Assembly: GCF_016807805.1 (NCBI RefSeq)
Contig: NZ_CP063362.1
Coordinates: forward strand, 930,001-994,000
Direction: 5' to 3'
Length of the DNA stretch: 64,000 bases
Source: Xanthobacter dioxanivorans
Lineage (GTDB): Bacteria > Pseudomonadota > Alphaproteobacteria > Rhizobiales > Xanthobacteraceae
Below are positions 44,620 through 53,841 of this stretch, piece after piece. Position 1 is the stretch's first letter. Each line of letters starts with the position of its first letter. The position numbers and the translations under genes are program-made. Under the pieces are notes generated by a model. It made no database searches, had not been told where the DNA came from, and saw nothing but the letters and a program-made list of their open reading frames with translations.

Positions 44620-45549
44620 TCAGGCGTTCGCGGGCGCGGCCTCCGCCGGCGCATGGTCGGGGATGAGGACGACGGAGACATCCACCTCGTCCCCGGCCTC
44701 GCGGAATTCGCGCTTCACCGCCTCGGTGAGCTTGCCGACGACCGCTCGTGTCTTCGCCATCGTCCAGTCGGGCTCGAAGCCCAGGTGGAGCTCGACGAAC
44801 ATCTTGCCGCCGAACTGGCGGGTGCGGATGTCTCCCAGCTCGTCGAAATCGTCGAAATGTGAGGTGAGCACCCGCAGGATCCGCAGCTGCCCCGCCTCGT
44901 CGATGGCCTGGTCGAGCAGCGAGGCGACCGAGTTCGAGAGCATGGCGAAGATGTTGTAGATCATGAACCCGATCACCATGAACGAGGCGACCGGGTCGAG
45001 GTAGAACATCCAGTACACGTCGTGGAAGATGGACAGGATCACGGTGACGGTGAACACCGATCCCGAGGAGATGGCCGAGACGAGGTGCACGCGCGCCTGC
45101 GCGGCGAGCACCGGGGAGCGCGTCTCGTGGGCGAGGCGGGTGGCCTTGCGATTGAGGACCACGTTGCCGATCACCGCCGCGGCGGTGACGAAGAGGCCGA
45201 GCTCCGCCCCGCTCACTCCCTCCGGGTGGATGATGCGCATGATGGCGTTGGAGCTGGCGATGAACACCAGCAACGTCTGCAGGATGGCGATCATCAGCTC
45301 GGCGAGGTTCTCCAGCTTGCCGAGGCCGTAGGCATACTTGCCCGTATGGGCCTTGTGGGCGAGGCGCAGCACCAGCCAGCACGCCGTCAGCGCCGTCAGG
45401 TCGAAGGACGTGGCGAGGAGGTCGGTGAGGATCGCCGCGGAATTGGTGAGCGTGGCGGCGAGGATGTAGAAGGGAAACAGGCAGGCCGTGAAGATCATGG
45501 CCTGGAACGACAGTTTCTGGCTCGCGGAACCCGACACCCCTACCCCCAT
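44620..45549 (-). CDS. Cation diffusion facilitator-like membrane protein, atypical metal site
   Basis: A 309-residue protein with six membrane helices and a C-terminal cytoplasmic domain (GGKMFVELHLGFEPDW). It follows the CDF family: second helix ILTDLLATSFDLTALTACWL, the GKYAYGLGKLENLAEL loop, fifth helix VHLVSAISSGSVFTVTVI. Compared with YiiP-type DxxxD and HxxxD pairs, this has AxxxD and HxxxA: two of four metal ligands appear missing, so transport of zinc or iron is uncertain. Start chosen at MGVGVSGSASQKLSF; an ATG at 45588 is possible. Divergent from the mesaconyl-CoA hydratase gene. Confidence 0.75.
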   Translation of the reverse strand: MGVGVSGSASQKLSFQAMIFTACLFPFYILAATLTNSAAILTDLLATSFDLTALTACWLVLRLAHKAHTGKYAYGLGKLENLAELMIAILQTLLVFIASSNAIMRIIHPEGVSGAELGLFVTAAAVIGNVVLNRKATRLAHETRSPVLAAQARVHLVSAISSGSVFTVTVILSIFHDVYWMFYLDPVASFMVIGFMIYNIFAMLSNSVASLLDQAIDEAGQLRILRVLTSHFDDFDELGDIRTRQFGGKMFVELHLGFEPDWTMAKTRAVVGKLTEAVKREFREAGDEVDVSVVLIPDHAPAEAAPANA

Positions 45550-45686
45550 TGTCGCTTGGCGGCGCCGTCCGCCCCACCTTGCCCCCATGAGGACCATGCG
45601 GCCCCGCCGCGTCAAGCCGCCGGAGGCGGCTGTTGCGTCGCACGCGCGCGCTCTGCAACATGCACCGGCAGATCTGGGGGAGAGTG

Positions 45687-46736
45687 ATGAGCAAGACCAA
45701 CCGGGGCAACTTCTTCGAGGACTTCGCCGTCGGCCAGGTGATCCGGCACGCGACGCCGCGCACGATCACGGTCGGCGACGTGAGCCTCTACAGCGCCCTC
45801 TATGGAACGCGCTTCGCGGTGCAGTCGGCGGACAGCTTCGCGCAGGACATCGGCTATCCCCGCGCGCCGGTGGACGACCTGCTGGTCTTCCACGTGGTGT
45901 TCGGCAAGACCGTGCCGGACATTTCCCTGAATGCCGTGGCCAATCTCGGCTATGCCGGCGGGCGCTTCCTGGCGCCGGTCTATCCCGGCGACACCCTCAC
46001 CGCCGTTTCCGAGGTCATCGGCCTCAGGGAAAATTCCAACGGCCAGAGCGGCGTGGTCTACGTGCGCTCCACCGGCTTCAACCAGGACGGCGTGGAAGTG
46101 CTGGACTATGTGCGCTGGGTGATGGTCCGCAAGGCCGACACCTCCCTGCCCGCGCCGGACCCGGTGATTCCCACCCTGCCCGCCGCCCTCGCCCCCGACA
46201 CCCTGGGCGGCGCCGTGCCAATCCTCGACACCGACGCCTGGCGCACCGACCTTTCCGGGTCCAGCGCCCGCTTCGCCGACTACCAGGTGGGCGAGCGCAT
46301 CGACCATGTGGACGGCATGACGGTGGAGGAGGCCGAGCACATGATCGCCACCCGCCTCTACCAGAACACGGCGAAGGTGCACTTCAACCAGTTCACCGAG
46401 GGCCAGGGCCGATTCGGCCGGCGGCTGATCTATGGCGGGCACGTGATCTCCATCGCCCGCGCCTTGTCGTTCAATGGCCTCGCCAATGCCTTCCACGTGG
46501 CCGCCATCAATGGCGGACGGCATGTGGCGCCGCTTTTCGCCGGGCTCACCGTGCACGCCTTCAGCGAGGTGCTCGACGCCCAGGAGTTGCCCGGACGCGA
46601 GGACGTGGGCGCCCTGCGCCTGCGAACCGTGGCCACCAAGGACCGGCCGACGGCCGACTTCCCCTACAAGAGCGGCGACGACTACGACCCGAGCGTCATC
46701 CTCGACTTGGACTATTGGGCGCTGATCCCGCGCTGA
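45687..46736 (+). CDS. mch: Mesaconyl-CoA hydratase (2-methylfumaryl-CoA hydratase)
   Basis: Ethylmalonyl-CoA pathway enzyme that hydrates mesaconyl-C1-CoA to beta-methylmalyl-CoA. The 349-residue protein has two MaoC hot-dog domains. It starts GNFFEDFAVGQVIRHATPRT and contains SLYSALYGTRFAVQSADSFA and FNQFTEGQGRFGRRLIYGGH, typical of Mch and distinct from single-domain MaoC proteins. GGGGGAGAG precedes the ATG at 45687. Its presence implies acetyl-CoA assimilation through ethylmalonyl-CoA rather than (or besides) the glyoxylate shunt. Confidence 0.92.
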   Translation: MSKTNRGNFFEDFAVGQVIRHATPRTITVGDVSLYSALYGTRFAVQSADSFAQDIGYPRAPVDDLLVFHVVFGKTVPDISLNAVANLGYAGGRFLAPVYPGDTLTAVSEVIGLRENSNGQSGVVYVRSTGFNQDGVEVLDYVRWVMVRKADTSLPAPDPVIPTLPAALAPDTLGGAVPILDTDAWRTDLSGSSARFADYQVGERIDHVDGMTVEEAEHMIATRLYQNTAKVHFNQFTEGQGRFGRRLIYGGHVISIARALSFNGLANAFHVAAINGGRHVAPLFAGLTVHAFSEVLDAQELPGREDVGALRLRTVATKDRPTADFPYKSGDDYDPSVILDLDYWALIPR

Positions 46737-47838
46737 TCCGCCGTCGCCGGGCGGGCGGCGGCGCCGGCCCGGCCGGTGCGCAGCGGCGAGGGCGGGGGCA
46801 GCGGCACGGCCGCCGGCAGCGCCCGCGCCGGGGCCCCATAGGCGGAGACGAAGCGCCACACCTCCTCGCCGGCATCGATGTCGCGGCTGCGCAGCCCGAG
46901 AAACGGCGTGGCGAGATCGGGCTTCGTGTCCACCCGCGCGGGGACTGGTGCCCGCCGCGCTCGATGCTGATGAGCTCCACCGCCGCCCCGTCCCGGCAGT
47001 CGTCCCAGCGGCGCAGGACCGCCGTGGTGCCGTCCGCGGCATCCAAATCGGGCAGCTCGCGCTCGATGGCGGGGCCGCAAGCATCGATCCGGGCATAAAG
47101 GCGGGCGCTGTCGGGCGCCGAGAGCGTCGCCCCCACCGGCGTCCAGAAGCCGGCATAGGCGATGACCGAATCCGCGGTGCCGTGGATGAACTGGATGGGG
47201 ATCGCCCGGTCGGGCTGGCACTCGTCCTTGTAGTTGGCCGGCGCCGTGGACATGATCGCCGAATAGGCGGCGAACAGGCCCGTATGCTCGCAGGCCATGC
47301 GCTGGACCATGAATCCGCCGTTGGAGATGCCGGTGAGGTAGATGCGGCCGGGATCGGCGATCCCATCCGCCGCCAGCTTGCGCGTGAGGGCGACGAGGAA
47401 GGCCACGTCGTCGCCAGGGCGCAGCACCATCTTCAGCCGCATGGCCGCCGGCCGCCCGTCATTCCACACCCGGCCCTCGCCCTCCGGATAGACCGCCACG
47501 AAGCCGTGCGCCGCCGCTGCGGCGTCCAGCCCGAAATAGGCGCGAAAGCTCTCCGGCGTCTGCGCCGCCCCGTGCAGCGCGACGACCACCGGCGCCGGCC
47601 CCGTCACGCCGTCCGGCACCACCATCACATAGCGGCGATTCTCCCCGTTCACGGCGAGCCGGAGGTCGCGCACCGAATCCGCTTGCGCGGGCGTCGCCGA
47701 AAAAAGGCAGAAAAGCGCGACCGCGGGCAGGATTGCCGCTACGGCATGGCGCAACCACCGCGGGCGCGATTGCCGCAGGACGAAAGTCGAAAGACCACGC
47801 GCCGGACGGCGCCACACAACCTCGAACGAACCGCGCAT
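46712..47838 (-). pseudogene. PHB depolymerase/LpqC-type secreted esterase, frameshifted
   Basis: Exported alpha/beta hydrolase of the polyhydroxybutyrate depolymerase-like (LpqC) group. Signal segment LRHAVAAILPAVALFCLFSA, oxyanion VALHGAAQTPESF, nucleophile motif GISNGGFMVQRMA and the His in ERGGHQSP. Just after this His (about 46938-46941) the frame breaks: the expected C terminus VDTKPDLATPFLGLRSRDID then EVWRF continues in another frame to a TGA at 46712. Adding one base restores 375 residues. Either a sequencing error or a recent inactivation; the active-site residues are all before the break. The start at 47838 is uncertain. Confidence 0.75.
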
Positions 47839-47982
47839 ACGAAGGGAAGTCCTTCACCAGAAAGCGAAATTCGAGACGGCGCCGGACCTGCCCCGCATCC
47901 CGCACCCTTGGCGGAGGAATGCGGCGAGGCGGCGGCAGGTCTGTGGCTCGGGCGCCACACTTCGCCCGCCACCGACCTGAAA

Positions 47983-47996
47983 TTGACATAAATCAA
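47983..47996. promoter_or_regulatory. FNR/FixK-type binding site upstream of ompW
   Basis: TTGAC-ATAA-ATCAA, one mismatch from the FNR/FixK consensus TTGAT-N4-ATCAA, centred about 78 bases upstream of the ompW ATG. ompW is FNR-controlled in enterobacteria, which supports oxygen-dependent regulation here too. Confidence 0.6.
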
Positions 47997-48067
47997 ACTT
48001 CCCGCGCCCCCACGGCGCGAAGTGTTGACGTATGGTTTTCTCTACGAACGTTCGCGGGAGCGGGGCA

Positions 48068-48754
48068 ATGAAGAAGTTCGGTCTGGGTGTCATTCTCGCG
48101 GCGGGCATGGCCGCTCTGACGGCCGGCAGCGCGGTTGCAGCCGATCTGTCGACGCCCGTCTACAAGGCCCCGGTGGTCGAAGAAGCCCAGAGCCCCTGGC
48201 AGATCCGCGTGCGCGCCCTTTACGTGATGCCGGAAGACGGCGGCAGCGTGAACGGCATCTGGGGGTCGGACCTCACTTATTCCAACGCCGTGGTGCCCGA
48301 ACTCGACATCACCTATTACTTCACCAAGAATATCGCGGCCGAGCTTATCCTCGGCGTGACGCCGCACGATATCAACGGTGCGGGCTCCATTTCCGGCCTC
48401 GGCCAGGTGGGCAAGGTGTGGCTGCTGCCCCCGACCCTGACCCTGCAGTATCACTTCACCGATTTCGGCCCGTTCAAGCCCTACCTCGGTGCCGGCGTGA
48501 ACTACACCGCCTTCTTCAGCCAGGAGGCCACTAACCCCGCCTTCGCCGAGGTCAAGGTGAAGGACAGCTGGGGCCTCGCCCTGCAGGCCGGCTTCGACTG
48601 GATGATCGACAAGCATTGGGGCTTCAACGTCGACGTGAAGAAGATCTTCCTGCAGCCCGACTTCACGCTGCAGACCGTCGGCGGCGCCTATATCACCGGC
48701 ACCGCCGACCTCAATCCCTGGATCTTCGGCACCGGCGTCACCTACCGCTTCTGA
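48068..48754 (+). CDS. ompW: OmpW-family outer membrane protein
   Basis: An eight-stranded outer membrane beta barrel for small hydrophobic molecules. The 228-residue protein has a signal peptide (KKFGLGVILAAGMAALTAGS, cut after AVAA), WQIRVRALYVMPEDGGS, then LDITYYFTKNIAAELILGV, LPPTLTLQYHF, and the C-terminal Phe (GVTYRF) of barrel proteins. The ATG at 48068 is preferred over 48032 because it starts the signal peptide directly and GGGAGCGGGG lies before it. A strong terminator follows. Confidence 0.93.
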   Translation: MKKFGLGVILAAGMAALTAGSAVAADLSTPVYKAPVVEEAQSPWQIRVRALYVMPEDGGSVNGIWGSDLTYSNAVVPELDITYYFTKNIAAELILGVTPHDINGAGSISGLGQVGKVWLLPPTLTLQYHFTDFGPFKPYLGAGVNYTAFFSQEATNPAFAEVKVKDSWGLALQAGFDWMIDKHWGFNVDVKKIFLQPDFTLQTVGGAYITGTADLNPWIFGTGVTYRF

Positions 48755-48782
48755 CGATCGCGCACGGTTCGCGCATCTTTCG

Positions 48783-48810
48783 ACAGCGCCGGCTCGCCGG
48801 CGCTGTTTTT
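48783..48810 (+). terminator. Rho-independent terminator of ompW
   Basis: Perfect 11-base stem ACAGCGCCGGC / GCCGGCGCTGT with a TC loop, followed by TTTTT (48806-48810) and more T-rich sequence. 28 bases after the ompW stop. Confidence 0.9.
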
Positions 48811-49013
48811 ATTTTGCCCGCAGGTCAGGCCGCCCTTTGCGCCCCGAACGTTGGCAATGCAACAATTCTCCGGCCGGCGACGGCCGCATGCAACATTCAT
48901 CCAATTGCCGGCGACCGCGTATCGGGATTTAAAGCCCGCCAAGGTGCTTTGGAATCGTTGCGAAGAGGCGACGATTGAGATACCTGATCGGTCGATTTTT
49001 TGGAGGAGGCCCC

Positions 49014-49415
49014 ATGGCCGACAGCCCTCAGCGCGTTCATCGCCCGCTTTCGCCCCACCTACAGATCTACCGCCCGCTGTTCACGATGGTGATGTCCATT
49101 GTGCATCGCATCACGGGCGTCGGCCTCTATTTCGGGACGGCGATCCTGGTCTGGTGGCTGCTGGCGGCGGCGACCTCCCCTTCGGCGTTCGAGACCTTCC
49201 GCTCCGTGGCGGGCTCGCCCATCGGGCTCCTCGTCCTGTTCGGCTACACCTGGGCCCTGCTGCACCATGCGCTGGGCGGCGTGCGCCATTTCATCTGGGA
49301 TTTCATCCACGGCTTCGGCCCCAAGGAGCGCGTGCTCCTGGCCCAGGCCAGCCTGGCCGCTTCCGTGGCGCTGACCGTGATCCTCTGGGTCGTCGGCCTC
49401 GCGGTGAAGGGCTGA
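49014..49415 (+). CDS. sdhC: Succinate dehydrogenase cytochrome b556 subunit
   Basis: Membrane anchor that binds heme and ubiquinone in complex II. 133 residues, three helices; RPLSPHLQIYRPLFTMVMSI followed by HRITG is the quinone-site signature and the LLHHALGGVRHFIWD block holds the heme His. GGAGGAGG precedes the ATG at 49014. First gene of sdhCDAB; the 200 bases upstream back to the ompW terminator hold its promoter, which I could not define. Confidence 0.95.
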   Translation: MADSPQRVHRPLSPHLQIYRPLFTMVMSIVHRITGVGLYFGTAILVWWLLAAATSPSAFETFRSVAGSPIGLLVLFGYTWALLHHALGGVRHFIWDFIHGFGPKERVLLAQASLAASVALTVILWVVGLAVKG

Positions 49416-49425
49416 GGAGGACCAC

Positions 49426-49833
49426 ATGAGCACTCCGCATTCTTCCGGCCACGCCCCGATGCGCACCCCGCTCGGCCGCGTGCGCGGCCTCGGCTCCGCC
49501 CACTCCGGCACCGACCATTTCTTCAAGCAGCGGGTCACCGGCCTTGCCAACCTGATTCTGATGATCGCCTTCATCGCGATCGTCATCTGCCTGGCCGGCC
49601 AGGGCTATGCGCAGACCCGGGCGACCCTCGGCAATCCCTTCGTGGCGGTGATCATCCTGCTGACGCTGCTCTCCGTAACCACGCATATGCGCATCGGCAT
49701 GCAGGTGGTGATCGAGGACTATGTCCACACCGAAAGCATGAAGGTGCTGCTCATCGTGGCCAACACCTTCTTCAGCATCGCCGTTGCCCTCGCCGGCGCC
49801 TTCGCCGTGCTCAAGATCAGCCTGGGAGGCTGA
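49426..49833 (+). CDS. sdhD: Succinate dehydrogenase hydrophobic anchor subunit
   Basis: Second membrane anchor, 135 residues. After the N-terminal [20 protein letters not shown] typical of alphaproteobacterial SdhD come three membrane helices, with [16 protein letters not shown] containing the heme/quinone-side His. 10 bases after sdhC and directly abutting sdhA. Confidence 0.94.
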   Translation: MSTPHSSGHAPMRTPLGRVRGLGSAHSGTDHFFKQRVTGLANLILMIAFIAIVICLAGQGYAQTRATLGNPFVAVIILLTLLSVTTHMRIGMQVVIEDYVHTESMKVLLIVANTFFSIAVALAGAFAVLKISLGG

Positions 49834-49834
49834 G

Positions 49835-51670
49835 ATGGCCGACACCGCAACCAACGGGACCGCAGCGCCCGCCTATAACGGCGGCGCCTACCCCATCGAG
49901 GATCACACCTACGACGTGCTCGTGGTAGGTGCCGGCGGCGCGGGACTGCGCGCCGTGGTGGGCTGCTCCGAGGCGGGCCTGCGCACCGCCTGCATTACCA
50001 AGGTGTTCCCCACCCGCTCCCACACGGTGGCCGCCCAGGGCGGCGTCGCCGCCTCCCTCGCCAACATGGGCGAGGACAAGTGGGAATGGCACATGTACGA
50101 CACCGTCAAGGGGTCGGACTGGCTGGGTGACCAGGACGCCATCGAATATCTGGTGCGCAACGCGCCGGCGGCGGTGTACGAGCTTGAGCACTGGGGCGTG
50201 CCCTTCTCCCGCACCGAGGACGGCAAGATCTACCAGCGCCCGTTCGGCGGCATGACCACGCATTTCGGCAAGGGCACCGCCCAGCGCACCTGCGCCGCGG
50301 CGGACCGCACCGGCCACGCCATGCTGCATACCCTCTACGGCGCGGCGCTGAAGCACCAGGCGGAATTCTTCGTCGAATACTTCGCCATCGACCTCATCAT
50401 GGATGAAGACGGCCGCTGCCGCGGCGTCATCGCCATCAAGCTCGACGACGGCACCATCCACCGCTTCCGCGCGCACCTCACCGTGCTTGCCACCGGCGGA
50501 TACGGCCGCGCCTACTTCTCCGCCACCTCGGCCCATACCTGCACTGGCGACGGCGGCGGCATGGTGCTGCGCGCCGGCCTGCCGCTGCAGGACATGGAAT
50601 TCGTGCAGTTCCACCCCACCGGCATCTACGGCTCGGGCTGCCTCATCACCGAGGGCGCCCGCGGCGAGGGCGGCTACCTCACCAATTCCGAGGGCGAGCG
50701 CTTCATGGAGCGCTATGCCCCCTCGGCCAAGGACCTCGCCTCGCGCGACGTGGTGTCCCGTTCCATCACCATGGAGATCCGCGAAGGCCGCGGCGTGGGC
50801 AAGAACAAGGACCACGCCTTCCTGCACCTCGACCACCTGGACCCGGCGATCCTGCACGAGCGCCTGCCCGGCATCTCCGAGAGCGCCAAGATCTTCGCCG
50901 GCGTGGACGTGACCCGCGAGCCGATCCCGATCATCCCCACCGTGCACTACAACATGGGCGGCATCCCCACGAACTATTACGGGGAGGTGCTGGACAAGCG
51001 CCAGGGCGATCCGGATACCGTGGTGCCCGGCCTCATGGCCATCGGCGAGGCCGCCTGCGTGTCGGTGCACGGCGCCAACCGCCTCGGCTCCAACTCGCTC
51101 ATCGACCTCGTGGTGTTCGGCCGCGCCGCCGGCCTGCGCGCCGCCGAGCTGGTGAAGCCCGGCGAGAAGCACCGCGAGCTGCCGGCCGGCAGCGCCGACC
51201 TCGCCCTCTCGCGCCTCGACCACTTCCGCAACGCCTCCGGCGGCACGCCCACCGCCGAGCTGCGCCTTTCCATGCAGAAGGTGATGCAGAACAACTGCGC
51301 CGTCTTCCGCACCGGTGAGGTGCTGGAAGAGGGCAAGACCCTGATCCACGAGGTGTACAAGGGCGCGGGCGACATCGGCGTCACCGACCGCTCGCTGGTG
51401 TGGAACTCGGACCTGGTGGAGACGCTGGAGTTCGATAACCTCATCGCCCAGGCCATCGTCACCATGGAGAGCGCGGCCAACCGCCAGGAAAGCCGCGGCG
51501 CCCATGCGCGCGAGGACTATCCGGACCGCGACGACCACAACTGGATGAAGCACACGCTGTCGTATTTCGACACGGCATCCGGCAACGTGCGCCTCGATGA
51601 CCGGCCGGTGCACACCTATACGCTGTCCAACGACATCCAGTACATCGAGCCCAAGAAGCGCGTGTACTGA
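49835..51670 (+). CDS. sdhA: Succinate dehydrogenase flavoprotein subunit
   Basis: Oxidises succinate to fumarate in complex II. 611 residues: FAD-binding [17 protein letters not shown], the flavinylated His in [11 protein letters not shown], active site [13 protein letters not shown] with [19 protein letters not shown], and [17 protein letters not shown]. The ATG overlaps the end of sdhD within one base of its stop. Normal length. Confidence 0.98.
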   Translation: MADTATNGTAAPAYNGGAYPIEDHTYDVLVVGAGGAGLRAVVGCSEAGLRTACITKVFPTRSHTVAAQGGVAASLANMGEDKWEWHMYDTVKGSDWLGDQDAIEYLVRNAPAAVYELEHWGVPFSRTEDGKIYQRPFGGMTTHFGKGTAQRTCAAADRTGHAMLHTLYGAALKHQAEFFVEYFAIDLIMDEDGRCRGVIAIKLDDGTIHRFRAHLTVLATGGYGRAYFSATSAHTCTGDGGGMVLRAGLPLQDMEFVQFHPTGIYGSGCLITEGARGEGGYLTNSEGERFMERYAPSAKDLASRDVVSRSITMEIREGRGVGKNKDHAFLHLDHLDPAILHERLPGISESAKIFAGVDVTREPIPIIPTVHYNMGGIPTNYYGEVLDKRQGDPDTVVPGLMAIGEAACVSVHGANRLGSNSLIDLVVFGRAAGLRAAELVKPGEKHRELPAGSADLALSRLDHFRNASGGTPTAELRLSMQKVMQNNCAVFRTGEVLEEGKTLIHEVYKGAGDIGVTDRSLVWNSDLVETLEFDNLIAQAIVTMESAANRQESRGAHAREDYPDRDDHNWMKHTLSYFDTASGNVRLDDRPVHTYTLSNDIQYIEPKKRVY

Positions 51671-51775
51671 TGATATCCCCTCGACCGCGCGCGGTAAGGG
51701 CCAAAGCGCCCGCCGCGCGCGGGCATGGCCAGAATTCCTGCGGGCGGTCACCGCTCCAGCGTTCCAGGACGTCCC

Positions 51776-52561
51776 ATGGTTGAGCTCACGCTTCCGAAGA
51801 ATTCGCAGATCACGCCCGGCAAGGTCTGGCCGAAGCCGGCGAGCGCCAAGAAGCTGACCGAGTTCCGCATCTATCGCTGGAACCCGGACGATGGCCGAAA
51901 CCCGCGCATCGACACCTACTACGTGGACCGCGAGGATTGCGGACCGATGGTGCTGGACGGCCTGATCTGGATCAAGAACAAGGTCGACCCCACCCTCACC
52001 TTCCGCCGCTCCTGCCGCGAGGGCGTGTGCGGGTCCTGTGCCATGAACATCGGCGGCACCAACACGCTGGCCTGCACCAAGGGCATGGACGAGGTGCTGG
52101 TGAAGGGCGTGGTCAACGTCTACCCGCTGCCGCACATGGAAGTGGTGAAGGACCTCGTTCCCGACCTCACCAATTTCTATGCGCAGCACGCCTCCATCGA
52201 GCCCTGGCTGCAGACGGACACGGCCGCCCCCGAGAAGGAGTGGCGCCAGTCGAAGGAGGACCGCGAGAAGCTCGACGGCCTCTACGAATGCATCCTGTGC
52301 GCCTGCTGCTCCACCTCCTGCCCGAGCTACTGGTGGAACGGCGATCGCTATCTCGGCCCGGCCGCCCTGCTCCAGGCCACCCGCTGGCTCAAGGACAGCC
52401 GTGACGAGCGCACCGGCCCCCGGCTCGATTACCTGGAAGACCCCTTCCGGCTCTATCGCTGCCACACCATCATGAACTGCGCCCAGGCCTGCCCGAAGAG
52501 CCTGAACCCGGCCAAGGCCATCGCCGAGATCAAGAAAATGATGGTCGAGCGCCAGATCTGA
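51776..52561 (+). CDS. sdhB: Succinate dehydrogenase iron-sulfur subunit
   Basis: Electron-transfer subunit with three Fe-S clusters, 261 residues. 2Fe-2S ligands in [22 protein letters not shown], shown here with cysteines at residues about 80-100; 4Fe-4S in [16 protein letters not shown]; 3Fe-4S in [17 protein letters not shown]. The ATG at 51776 (MVELTLPKN) lies 105 bases after sdhA. A perfect terminator hairpin follows. Confidence 0.97.
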   Translation: MVELTLPKNSQITPGKVWPKPASAKKLTEFRIYRWNPDDGRNPRIDTYYVDREDCGPMVLDGLIWIKNKVDPTLTFRRSCREGVCGSCAMNIGGTNTLACTKGMDEVLVKGVVNVYPLPHMEVVKDLVPDLTNFYAQHASIEPWLQTDTAAPEKEWRQSKEDREKLDGLYECILCACCSTSCPSYWWNGDRYLGPAALLQATRWLKDSRDERTGPRLDYLEDPFRLYRCHTIMNCAQACPKSLNPAKAIAEIKKMMVERQI

Positions 52562-52588
52562 CCCCGGCCGAGGATCCGTTGCGTCACG

Positions 52589-52625
52589 CCCCCCCGGCCG
52601 GGAGGCCGGGGGGTCGCTTTCGTTG
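52589..52625 (+). terminator. Rho-independent terminator of sdhCDAB
   Basis: Perfect 10-base stem CCCCCCGGCC (52590-52599) / GGCCGGGGGG (52604-52613) with a GGGA loop, followed by TCGCTTTCGTT. 28 bases after sdhB. Confidence 0.8.
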
Positions 52626-52708
52626 TCGGCCACGGCTTTTCAACGTGTGGTTTCTCGTGTTAGGCTAAAGAGAGCTTAACATTGGTGTGGGTTGCCGGAG
52701 GAGGCGAC

Positions 52709-52960
52709 ATGTCTATCATTCGCGTTCTGGTCCCGGCCCTACTGGCCGTCGCCTTCTTGTTCGCCGCGGTCACCCATCCGATCGAGACTTTCCACGTTAT
52801 CGGCAGCATCGTGCTGACCCTCTCCACGGCGAGCAGCATCGTGTTCTTCGCGTTCGTGCTCATCTCGGCCACCATCGGGCTGGAGCGCCACAGCGGCCGG
52901 CACCTCGCCCCCGCCGCCGCCGTGCATGTGCACCGCTCCCTGCGCGACGACGTGGTCTGA
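52709..52960 (+). CDS. Small two-helix membrane protein
   Basis: An 83-residue protein of unknown function with GGAGGAGG before its ATG at 52709. Two hydrophobic helices: RVLVPALLAVAFLFAAVTHP (residues 5-24) and IGSIVLTLSTASSIVFFAFV (about 31-52), then a His/Ala-rich hydrophilic tail ending LRDDVV. Lies behind the sdh terminator, so it is probably transcribed on its own. Confidence 0.6.
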   Translation: MSIIRVLVPALLAVAFLFAAVTHPIETFHVIGSIVLTLSTASSIVFFAFVLISATIGLERHSGRHLAPAAAVHVHRSLRDDVV

Positions 52961-53033
52961 ACGACGAGGTCTGAACGACGTGGCCTGACGTCGGCAGGCT
53001 GCGGGGCCGAGCCCCCGGTTCAGCGACGGCATA

Positions 53034-53498
53034 TCACCGCCGGCATGTCACCGACGGCCACGGGCTCTTGTGATAAAACGGCTTGAGCTCGATAACGCCG
53101 ATCCCCTGCCAGAGCGTGCTCCCCGGCTGCGGGCACAATTGCAGCATGGCCGAGGTGGGATTGCCCCGCCAGTTCTCCGGAATGTTCACCACCACCGAGA
53201 AGGCTCCGGCGTCAAACACCGGGTCGCGCGCCCACCAGCCCGCCGGCAGGCGCTGGCGCAGATAGGTGCGCAGGGAAAGGAATGGATCGAAGGGGTAGGG
53301 GTCCACATCCGGATCGATGAATGGACGCCCCGGCAGGTCGCCAAGACTTTGCATGGGAGCCTGACCCAGAGCCGGCCCGATGAGCCACCCCACGCACGCC
53401 GCCACGACGACTCCCGCCCGCCACAAGTGAGCCGCCCGCGCCGGAGCGCGCGCGCGCCGTTGTGGGCGTCCCTTGCATGATGCGGTACCTGTGATCAT
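53034..53498 (-). CDS. Hypothetical exported protein
   Basis: A 154-residue protein with an Arg-rich N terminus and a hydrophobic signal segment (AGVVVAACVGWLIGPALGQ). The mature part (DLPGRPFIDPDVDPYPFDPF, WWARDPVFDAGAFSVVVNIP, LKPFYHKSPWPSVTC) looks like a real folded secreted protein, but no family was recognised. Convergent with the small membrane protein. Confidence 0.6.
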   Translation of the reverse strand: MITGTASCKGRPQRRARAPARAAHLWRAGVVVAACVGWLIGPALGQAPMQSLGDLPGRPFIDPDVDPYPFDPFLSLRTYLRQRLPAGWWARDPVFDAGAFSVVVNIPENWRGNPTSAMLQLCPQPGSTLWQGIGVIELKPFYHKSPWPSVTCRR

Positions 53499-53841
53499 CC
53501 GCCGACGCCCTCAAGTCGCCGCGCCACACCTCACGGGAGAGCGGGAGCATCGGCGGCGGGCGCAAAATGCGCCATCCCCCGCCCAGCGGCTTCCCTCCGC
53601 GACGCGCGCGCACTAATGCTCCCTCATAGAGCCGGACGGTGCTTTGGGGAATCACCCCCGCCGGGCGGGAGGCCCATTATGGGCCATGGGCAGGCGGGAC
53701 GGGGCGGTGACGCCCTTGCGGGGGGATCGGCGTGCGGACGACAGGCGACACCTGCGCGGAAGACGAAGCCGGCGCTGAGCCGACGCAGGTGCCACGCCCT
53801 GACCTGGCGCCCGCCTTCCTCCGGCGGCGATCGGCACGCCC
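53499..53841. other. 343-base intergenic region
   Basis: Divergent gap between the hypothetical exported protein and the flippase gene. GC-rich, containing a GGGCCAT/ATGGGCC-type palindrome near 53670-53690 but no recognisable gene or operator. Confidence 0.45.

Noticed and set aside
49817..52633. A 938-codon open frame on the minus strand across sdhA and sdhB
   Set aside because: Antisense to conserved sdhAB; composition is typical of a shadow frame.
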